Assembly: GCF_013375935.1 (NCBI RefSeq)
Contig: NZ_CP056117.1
Coordinates: forward strand, 1,984,001-2,048,000
Direction of reading: 5' to 3'
Origin: Enterobacter cloacae
GTDB lineage: Bacteria > Pseudomonadota > Gammaproteobacteria > Enterobacterales > Enterobacteriaceae
Length of the DNA: 64,000 bases
Both the position numbers and the translations under genes were made by a program. Below the pieces are notes generated by a model. That model saw only the letters and a program-made list of their open reading frames with translations. It had not been told where the DNA came from and did not search any database. Numbering within the stretch: position 1 is the stretch's first letter; each line of letters begins with the position of its first letter. Below are positions 57,880 through 64,000 of the stretch, in pieces.

Positions 57880-58107
57880 ATGAAAAAGACAGCTGCAATC
57901 ATTTCTGCCTGTGCGTTGACCTTTGCCCTGAGCGCCTGTTCTGGTAATAACTACGTAATGCATACCAACGATGGTCGATCTATCGTCTCTGAAGGGAAAC
58001 CGACAACCGATAATGATACCGGTATGATTTCATACAAAGATGCTAACGGGAACAAGCAGCAGATTAACCGTACGGACGTGAAAGAGATGAAAGAGATCGA
58101 GCATTAA
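57880..58107 (+). CDS. ygdI: Small lipoprotein YgdI
   Basis: A 75-residue lipoprotein with signal MKKTAAIISACALTFALSA, lipobox LSAC (Cys20) and a DUF903 SH3-like domain (NYVMHTNDGRSIVSEGKPTTDNDTGMISYKD). Paralogue of YgdR at 30.5 kb. Preceded by AAGGAG. Function unknown. Its 3' end faces the terminator of GcvB. Confidence 0.95.
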   Translation: MKKTAAIISACALTFALSACSGNNYVMHTNDGRSIVSEGKPTTDNDTGMISYKDANGNKQQINRTDVKEMKEIEH

Positions 58108-58119
58108 CAGATCTCAGGC

Positions 58120-58326
58120 AAAAAAAAGCACCGCAAGTTGGCGGTGCTACATTAATCACTATGGACAGACAGGGTAAATGTACAGGAAGTGAAAAATTGG
58201 TAGCGTTGCTACCGTGGTCTGAATCGCAGACCAATTGCAAACACAACAACACAACATCACAACCGTAAGCCAAAAGCCCTTCAGAACACGCATTCCAAAA
58301 AAACTTTTCGTTCCGGCTCAGGAAGT
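58120..58326 (-). ncRNA. gcvB: Small RNA GcvB
   Basis: A 207-nt leftward RNA starting ACTTCCTGAGCCGGAACG. It contains the G/U-rich target-binding R1 region (TTGTGATGTTGTGTTGTTGTG), the TTGGTCTGCGATTCAGACCA hairpin and the 3' terminator GCACCGCC-AACTT-GCGGTGC followed by eight T. These match E. coli GcvB closely. It represses many amino acid and peptide transporter mRNAs through Hfq, and is activated by GcvA, encoded divergently 128 nt away. Confidence 0.96.
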
Positions 58327-58454
58327 GCCGCCACTATAGGTATTTGCTGGTAGTTCCTCAACGGACAAATTATAATGGCTCAGATAAAAAAAACTAATAG
58401 GTTAAACGTTGTTTCCTATATGTTAAATCTCGTTAACATCTAAGCCAGATAACC

Positions 58455-59372
58455 ATGTCCAAGCGATTGCCACCCCTTAATGCATTACGTGTTTTTGATG
58501 CAGCAGCACGTCACCTTAGCTTCACCCGCGCAGCCGATGAGCTTTTTGTGACGCAGGCCGCAGTAAGTCATCAAATCAAGTCTCTGGAGGATTTTCTGGG
58601 CCTGAAGCTGTTCCGTCGCCGCAACCGATCGTTGCTGTTGACCGAAGAGGGACAGAGCTATTTTCAGGATATTAAAGAGATTTTTTCCCAGCTTACGGAA
58701 GCCACTCGCAAACTGCAGGCCCGAAGTGCAAAAGGGGCGCTGACCGTCAGTTTATTGCCCAGTTTTGCCATTCAGTGGCTGGTGCCGAGGCTCTCAAGCT
58801 TTAACTCAACTTATCCGGGAATCGACGTAAGGATCCAGGCTGTCGACCGTCAGGAAGACAAGCTGGCGGATGATGTAGACGTGGCAATTTTTTACGGTCG
58901 CGGTAACTGGCCGGGCTTGCGCGTGGAGAAATTATACGCAGAATATCTGCTGCCGGTCTGCTCGCCGCTGCTGCTGACGGGCGATAAAGCGCTTAAAACG
59001 CCCGCCGATCTGGCGCAACATACGCTTTTGCACGATGCTTCGCGCCGTGACTGGCAAACTTATACCCGCCAATTAGGTCTTAACCATATAAACGTGCAGC
59101 AGGGGCCCATCTTTAGCCACAGTGCGATGGTGTTACAGGCTGCCATTCACGGGCAGGGCGTGGCGCTGGCCAATAACGTCATGGCGCAGTCCGAAATTGA
59201 GGCAGGCCGATTGGTTTGCCCATTTAATGATGTTCTGGTCAGCAAGAATGCGTTTTATCTGGTTTGTCATGACAGTCAGGCAGAACTGGGTAAAATAGCC
59301 GCTTTCCGGCAGTGGATACTGGCGAAAGCGGCAAGCGAGCAAGAAAAATTCCGCTTCAGGTATGAACAATAA
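58455..59372 (+). CDS. gcvA: Glycine cleavage system regulator GcvA
   Basis: A 305-residue LysR-family regulator with helix-turn-helix RHLSFTRAADELFVTQAAVSHQ near residues 20-41. It activates gcvTHP with glycine and represses it with purines via GcvR, and activates gcvB, which lies divergently upstream. Same length as E. coli GcvA. ygdD follows after 39 nt. Confidence 0.97.
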   Translation: MSKRLPPLNALRVFDAAARHLSFTRAADELFVTQAAVSHQIKSLEDFLGLKLFRRRNRSLLLTEEGQSYFQDIKEIFSQLTEATRKLQARSAKGALTVSLLPSFAIQWLVPRLSSFNSTYPGIDVRIQAVDRQEDKLADDVDVAIFYGRGNWPGLRVEKLYAEYLLPVCSPLLLTGDKALKTPADLAQHTLLHDASRRDWQTYTRQLGLNHINVQQGPIFSHSAMVLQAAIHGQGVALANNVMAQSEIEAGRLVCPFNDVLVSKNAFYLVCHDSQAELGKIAAFRQWILAKAASEQEKFRFRYEQ

Positions 59373-59411
59373 CTTTTGTGTGCCGGGCACGCATCACTTC
59401 AGGACATAAAC

Positions 59412-59807
59412 ATGACCAGCCGATTCATGCTGATTTTCGCCGCGGTGAGTGGCTTTATTTTTGTAGCTCTGGGCGCGTTTGGCGCGCATGTGTTAAGCAA
59501 GTCTTTGGGCGTTGTGGAGATGGGCTGGATCCAGACCGGCCTTGAGTATCAGGCGTTCCACACGCTGGCGATTTTTGGGCTGGCGGTGGCGATGCAGCGC
59601 CGCATCAGCATCTGGTTTTACTGGAGCAGCGTCTTCCTGGCGCTGGGTACCGTACTGTTCAGCGGCAGCCTCTACTGTCTGGCGCTGTCGCATTTACGCC
59701 TGTGGGCGTTTGTTACACCCGTCGGCGGCTTTAGCTTCCTGGCGGGTTGGGTATTAATGTTTATCGGAGCCATCCGTCTGAAACGCAAGGGCGTTGTTCA
59801 TGAATAA
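59412..59807 (+). CDS. ygdD: Inner-membrane protein YgdD (DUF423)
   Basis: A 131-residue protein with four membrane helices. The pattern [14 protein letters not shown] and [14 protein letters not shown] is typical of the DUF423 family. Function unknown. The start at 59412 gives the E. coli length. It overlaps the rlmM start by 8 nt. Confidence 0.93.
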   Translation: MTSRFMLIFAAVSGFIFVALGAFGAHVLSKSLGVVEMGWIQTGLEYQAFHTLAIFGLAVAMQRRISIWFYWSSVFLALGTVLFSGSLYCLALSHLRLWAFVTPVGGFSFLAGWVLMFIGAIRLKRKGVVHE

Positions 59808-60900
59808 GGTTGTTTTATATTGTCGCCCGGGGTTTGAGAAAGAGTGCGCCGCGGAAATCACCGATAAAGCGGCGAAGCGTGAAGTCTTCGGATTTGCTCG
59901 CGTCAAAGAGAACGCGGGCTACGTGGTATTTGAATGCTATCAGCCTGATGATGCCGACAGGCTGGCGCGTGAGCTGCCGTTCAGCTCGCTGATCTTCGCC
60001 CGCCAGATGTTCGTTGCCGGCGAGCTGCTGAAGGATCTTCCGCCGGAAGACCGCATCACGCCGATTGTGGGCATGTTACAGGGCGTGGTGGAGAAGGGCG
60101 GCGATTTGCGCGTTGAGGTGGCCGACACCAACGAAAGCAAAGAGCTGATGAAGTTCTGCCGTAAGTTCACCGTGCCGCTGCGCGCAGCGCTGCGTGATGC
60201 GGGCGTGCTGACGAACTACGAAACGCCAAAGCGTCCGGTTGTGCATATCTTCTTTATTGCACCAGGCTGCTGCTATGCCGGTTACTCCTATACCACCAAT
60301 AACTCGCCGTTCTTTATGGGGATCCCGCGTTTGCGCTTCCCGGCGGATGCGCCGAGCCGTTCAACCCTGAAGCTGGAAGAGGCGTTCCACGTCTTTATCC
60401 CGGCGGATGAGTGGGACGAGCGCCTGGCAAACGGCATGTACGCGGTCGATCTGGGAGCGTGCCCCGGCGGCTGGACCTATCAGCTGGTAAAACGCAACAT
60501 GTGGGTGTCGTCCGTGGACAACGGCCCGATGGCGCAAAGCCTGATGGATACCGGACAGGTGACCTGGCTGCGTGAGGACGGTTTCCGCTATCGCCCGAAC
60601 CGCAACAACATCTCCTGGATGGTGTGCGACATGGTAGAGAAACCGGCGAAAGTGGCGGCGCTGATGGCCTCCTGGCTGGTAAACGGCTGGTGTCGTGAGA
60701 CGATTTTCAACCTCAAGCTGCCAATGAAAAAGCGCTACGAAGAGGTTTCCCAGAACCTGGCCTACATCCAGGAGCAGATGGATGAGCACGGCATTAACGT
60801 CGAGATCCAGGCGCGTCAGCTTTATCACGACCGCGAAGAGGTGACGGTACACATTCGTCGCTGGTGGGCCGCTGTGGGTGGGCGTCGCGACGAGCGATAG
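59800..60900 (+). CDS. rlmM: 23S rRNA 2'-O-ribose methyltransferase RlmM (C2498)
   Basis: A 366-residue enzyme with an N-terminal THUMP-like domain (residues 1-160) and a C-terminal Rossmann methyltransferase domain. The SAM site is [15 protein letters not shown], and the catalytic Lys-Asp-Lys-Glu type residues include Lys in [14 protein letters not shown]. Identical in length to E. coli RlmM. Last gene of gcvA-ygdD-rlmM. Confidence 0.96.
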   Translation: MNKVVLYCRPGFEKECAAEITDKAAKREVFGFARVKENAGYVVFECYQPDDADRLARELPFSSLIFARQMFVAGELLKDLPPEDRITPIVGMLQGVVEKGGDLRVEVADTNESKELMKFCRKFTVPLRAALRDAGVLTNYETPKRPVVHIFFIAPGCCYAGYSYTTNNSPFFMGIPRLRFPADAPSRSTLKLEEAFHVFIPADEWDERLANGMYAVDLGACPGGWTYQLVKRNMWVSSVDNGPMAQSLMDTGQVTWLREDGFRYRPNRNNISWMVCDMVEKPAKVAALMASWLVNGWCRETIFNLKLPMKKRYEEVSQNLAYIQEQMDEHGINVEIQARQLYHDREEVTVHIRRWWAAVGGRRDER

Positions 60901-60906
60901 CTTCAG

Positions 60907-60993
60907 CTCACCCCTCACCCTAACCCTCTCCCCAAAGGGGAGAGGGGATTCCTTGGTGCAGTCTCTTCCTCCTCTCCCCTTTGGGGAGAGGTA
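60907..60993. repeat. Palindromic repeat pair between rlmM and xni
   Basis: Two hairpins in tandem: CCCTCTCCCC-AAA-GGGGAGAGGG at the left and CCTCTCCCC-TTT-GGGGAGAGG at the right, preceded by CACCCCTCACCCTAA. The left half resembles the 9054 element. It fills the junction where E. coli carries the fuc operon. Confidence 0.75.
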
Positions 60994-60998
60994 GTACA

Positions 60999-61754
60999 TT
61001 ACCGCTCTAACCTTAACTGCTGCAAATTCCCGTCCAGCCGTAAATCCGTCTGCAGCGTCGCCACATCCCGGCAGGTAAACGCCATCTCTTTATGCGCCTC
61101 CAGCTTCTTGCGCCATTTTTCCGGCACCTCATCCAGCCTGGCGTAAATCCCTTCCAGACTCTGAAAATCCGTCAGCAGCTGCGCGGCGCTCTTTGGCCCA
61201 ATACCGGCAACACCCGGAACCTTAGAGCTGCTGATGCCTGCTAGCCCCCAGTAATCCGGCAGCTGCTCAGGCGAGACGCCAAACTCACCGGCAATAAACG
61301 GCGCGTCCAGCCAGCGCTTCTGAAAGTAGTCGCGGATGCGGATTGTCGGAGAGAGCAGCTGGCAGTAGCCTTTATCGGTTGAAACGATAGTGGCCTGATG
61401 CCCGGCGCTCGCGATTTTGACCGCCAGCGTTGCGGCTAAATCGTCAGCTTCGTTGCCGTGCGCGCCCCAGCACGGCACGCCGCGCTGCTCAAAGGCCGCG
61501 CGAATAACGGGCATTTCAGCGTGGAGATCGCCCGGCATGGGGGCGCGTCCGGCCTTGTAGTCCGGCAGGCGCTGGTGCCGTCAGCCGGTATTGCGGGCCT
61601 CGTCGTCGAATACGGCAACGGCATGGGTGGGTTCGCTATGGCGGATAAGCTGTTCCAGCGCGTGTAAACAGGTGTCCTTGCAGGGGGTGCCCTGGACCGC
61701 ATGGATGCGGCGAATCAGGTTAAGTGCATCGACGATAAGCAAATGAACGGCCAC
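60999..61754 (-). pseudogene. xni: Flap endonuclease Xni (exonuclease IX), in-frame stop codon
   Basis: Reading leftward from GTG 61754, the protein aligns end to end with E. coli Xni (251 residues): [20 protein letters not shown] at the start and [13 protein letters not shown] at the end. Codon 58 is TGA (61581-61583), where E. coli has TGG (Trp, in [12 protein letters not shown]). No other disruption is seen and the frame stays open on both sides, so one base change separates it from an intact gene. The downstream part could only be made by reinitiation (for example from ATG 61538) and would lack the N-terminal nuclease half. Confidence 0.88.
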
Positions 61755-61834
61755 AGATAATCTCCCTTCTGTCTAATGGGTGAAGGGTAACATTGTCAGG
61801 AGAGGGAAACTATTCGCAGCGGGGAAAAGAGGAA

Positions 61835-61857
61835 GAAGCCTCGCAAAACGAGGCTTC
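61835..61857 (-). terminator. Terminator-like hairpin after sdaB
   Basis: Perfect 9-bp stem GAAGCCTCG/CGAGGCTTC with a 5-nt loop, ten bases past the sdaB stop; read leftward, it is followed by TTCCTCTTTT. Confidence 0.75.
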
Positions 61858-61866
61858 CAGAGCGGC

Positions 61867-63234
61867 TTAGTCGCAGGTAACGATCTTCATCGCCAGGCCG
61901 CCGCGGGAGGTTTCGCGGTATTTGGCGTTCATGTCCTTACCGGTTTCGTACATGGTTTCGATAACCTTGTCGAGGCAGACGCGCGGCTCGCTGGTGCGGC
62001 GCAGCGCCATACGGGCCGCGTTGACCGCTTTCACAGAGGCGATAGCGTTACGCTCGATGCACGGCACCTGTACCTGTCCGCCGACCGGGTCACAGGTCAG
62101 CCCCAGGTTATGTTCCATGCCGATTTCCGCCGCAATGCACACCTGCGCAGGGCTTGCGCCCAGCAGTTCTGCCAGCCCCGCCGCCGCCATAGAGCAGGCT
62201 ACGCCCACTTCACCCTGACAGCCCACTTCCGCGCCGGAAATGGAGGCGTTCATCTTGTACAGTGAGCCAATCGCACTGGCCACCAGCATATAGCGCGCCA
62301 GTGAGTTTGCGTTTACTTCACGAATGAACTTGTCGTAATACGCCAGCACCGCCGGAACGATACCGCACGCGCCGTTGGTTGGCGCGGTAACCACGCGGCC
62401 ACCCGCGGCGTTCTCTTCGTTCACCGCCAGCGCAAACATGTTGATCCAGTCAACGACGGCCATCGGGTCGGTGGTGGTTTTGTCGGTGCTGACCAGCATG
62501 CGGCGCAGCGCGGCCGCACGACGCGGTACGCGCAGCTTGCCCGGCAGCACGCCTTCGGTGGTGATCCCGCGTTCGATACCGCTGCGCATCACCTCCCAGA
62601 CGTTAGCGAAGTGCTGTTCCAGCTCCTCTTTGCTGTGCAGGGCCAGCTCGTTTTTCATCATCAGGCCGGAGAGGGAAAGGCCCGTCTCCCGGCAGTGACG
62701 CTGTAAATCGGCCGCGTTTTTGTACGGGAACGGCACGTCGACGGCGGAACTGTTGGTTTGACCAAAATGGTCTTCGTCAACGATAAAGCCGCCGCCGATG
62801 GAGTAATACGTCTGGCTGTAAACCGCTTTATCGCCGACCAGAGCGGTAATACGCATACCGTTTTCATGCAGCGACAGGTTGTCCGCATGGAAATTCATGC
62901 AGTGGTCAACCGGGAATTCAACCTCGTGTTCGCCGTTCGCCAGCAGCAAACGACCGTGGGTGTTCACGTCCTGGATAAAGCCAGGTATTGCATCTATATC
63001 AACGGTATCCGGCAGATTACCCGCCAGCCCCATGATAATGGCAATATCGGTATGGTGGCCTTTACCGGTCAGGGAAAGGGAACCGTATACATCGACAACC
63101 ACGCGGGTGATGTCGTGCAAAATGCCGCGTGCAATCAAGTCATCCGTGAATTGTTTACCGGCTTTCATTGGCCCGACGGTGTGAGAGCTGGAAGGACCAA
63201 TACCGATTTTGAAGATATCGAATACGCTAATCAT
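61867..63234 (-). CDS. sdaB: L-serine deaminase II, SdaB
   Basis: A 455-residue iron-sulfur L-serine dehydratase turning serine into pyruvate and ammonia. The N-terminus SVFDIFKIGIGPSSSHTVGPM is the family signature. The [4Fe-4S] cysteines are in GVACSMAAAG, LGLTCDPVGG and VQVPCIERNA. It is co-transcribed after the serine transporter sdaC, with a 62-nt gap holding a hairpin (63268-63288, GCGCCG/CGGCGC). Same length as E. coli SdaB. Confidence 0.97.
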   Translation of the reverse strand: MISVFDIFKIGIGPSSSHTVGPMKAGKQFTDDLIARGILHDITRVVVDVYGSLSLTGKGHHTDIAIIMGLAGNLPDTVDIDAIPGFIQDVNTHGRLLLANGEHEVEFPVDHCMNFHADNLSLHENGMRITALVGDKAVYSQTYYSIGGGFIVDEDHFGQTNSSAVDVPFPYKNAADLQRHCRETGLSLSGLMMKNELALHSKEELEQHFANVWEVMRSGIERGITTEGVLPGKLRVPRRAAALRRMLVSTDKTTTDPMAVVDWINMFALAVNEENAAGGRVVTAPTNGACGIVPAVLAYYDKFIREVNANSLARYMLVASAIGSLYKMNASISGAEVGCQGEVGVACSMAAAGLAELLGASPAQVCIAAEIGMEHNLGLTCDPVGGQVQVPCIERNAIASVKAVNAARMALRRTSEPRVCLDKVIETMYETGKDMNAKYRETSRGGLAMKIVTCD

Positions 63235-63296
63235 GATGCGTCCATTGCTTCAGTCAGAGGGGAGGAGTGCGCCGCCCGAGGACGGCGCAGGAGGTC

Positions 63297-64000
63297 TTAG
63301 CTGAACAGCGAGTAGAAAATGGCGGAGATGGCAATCAGACCCATCACAACAACGAACACGTTGCTGATATGGCCGCTATATTTACGCATCGCAGGCACTT
63401 TCTGAATCGCGTACATCGGCATCAGGAACAGAATCATCGCGATAATCGGGCCGCCCAGGGTTTCAATCATACCCAGAATGCTTGGGTTCAGGGTGGCTAC
63501 TGCCCAGGTGGTCACCAGCATGAACAGCGCAGTGATTTTGTTCAGTCGGTTGATTTCAATGCTCTTGCCTTTACCGCGCAGAGATTTAATCACCATACCG
63601 TTGAAGCCTTCACGTGCGCCCAGATAGTGGCCCAGGAAGGATTTGGTGATAGCGATAATCGCGATAATAGGCGCCATCCACGCAATCAGCGGTGCGTTAA
63701 AGTGGTTTGCCAGGTAAGACAGAATAGAGATGTTCTGCTCTTTCGCCGCCGCCAGGTCTGCCGGGGAGAGGCTCAGCACGCAGCTGAACACGAAGAACAT
63801 CACGGTCAGTACCATCATAATGTGGGCGCGAGCCAGGATGCTGGAGCGCTTCTTCTCTGCGCCATTGCCGTACTCTTCACGCTTCGCAACCGCGAAGGAG
63901 GAGATGATTGGCGAGTGGTTGAAGGAGAACACCATTACCGGGATTGCCAGCCACAGGGTCAGCAGCAGGCCGTTACCGGTCGCGGATGCGCTGCTCAGGG
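63297..64000 (-). CDS. sdaC: Serine/proton symporter SdaC, C-terminal part (cut by window edge)
   Basis: The open frame continues past the window end without a start; about 234 residues are present. It shows HAAAP family blocks [18 protein letters not shown] and [14 protein letters not shown] and ends [16 protein letters not shown]. It imports serine for SdaB, encoded immediately downstream. The internal ATG at 63935 is not the true start. The other member of this family here is YqeG at the opposite end of the window. Confidence 0.95.
   Translation of the reverse strand, partial: LSSASATGNGLLLTLWLAIPVMVFSFNHSPIISSFAVAKREEYGNGAEKKRSSILARAHIMMVLTVMFFVFSCVLSLSPADLAAAKEQNISILSYLANHFNAPLIAWMAPIIAIIAITKSFLGHYLGAREGFNGMVIKSLRGKGKSIEINRLNKITALFMLVTTWAVATLNPSILGMIETLGGPIIAMILFLMPMYAIQKVPAMRKYSGHISNVFVVVMGLIAISAIFYSLFS

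Noticed and set aside
61581..61583. TGA in xni as a selenocysteine codon
   Set aside because: Xni is not a selenoprotein family, E. coli has Trp at this position, and no SECIS-like hairpin is evident just after the codon. A nonsense change is simpler.

Overview
The window is a stretch of chromosome from a member of the Enterobacteriaceae. Protein sequences and gene order match the Escherichia coli region from yqeG through kduI/kduD, araE, lysA, galR, aas, mutH, thyA, recBCD, argA, mltA and gcvA to sdaC. High GC with strongly biased third positions, plus accessory genes that E. coli K-12 lacks here, point to an Enterobacter/Lelliottia/Leclercia/Klebsiella-like organism. The species cannot be fixed from this window.

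Left part (1-15.9 kb): yqeG (cut by the window edge), a PACE-type efflux gene divergent from a LysR regulator, and yqeF. Then comes an oligogalacturonide (pectin fragment) island built around the ancestral kduI-kduD-araE block: porin kdgM, lyase ogl, kduI, kduD, araE, the ABC importer togMNAB, an O-antigen length regulator (fepE) and the cupin kdgF. Together they would carry short galacturonides across the outer membrane (KdgM) and inner membrane (TogMNAB), split them (Ogl), open the unsaturated monomer (KdgF) and convert the product to 2-keto-3-deoxygluconate (KduI, KduD). Seven operator-like sites with one shared architecture, resembling the KdgR box, sit in front of these units. A folded, non-coding, GC-rich element lies between araE and togB.

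Second part (15.9-25.3 kb): ygeA, a frameshifted lysR, lysA, then a beta-glucoside cluster (LacI-family regulator, PTS EIIC, GH1 glycosidase) and a GntR-GNAT pair, all inserted between lysA and galR, which are neighbours in E. coli.

Third part (25.3-60.9 kb): conserved backbone. It carries the small RNAs OmrB and OmrA, aas-lplT, tas, ygdR, mutH, a DnaA-box-rich gap matching the position of the E. coli DARS2 locus, rppH-ptsP-lgt-thyA, the minor pseudopilin genes ppdA-ppdB-ygdB-ppdC, recC-ptrA-recB-recD, argA (with ARG boxes), amiC, three tandem initiator tRNAs (metZWV), mltA, tcdA, csdA-csdE, ygdI, GcvB, gcvA-ygdD-rlmM.

Right end (60.9-64 kb): a palindromic repeat pair occupies the place of the E. 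coli fuc operon, followed by xni broken by an in-frame stop codon, sdaB and part of sdaC. The two disrupted backbone genes (lysR, xni), the structured element at 9.2-9.5 kb and the placement of fepE inside a pectin regulon are the points most worth checking.
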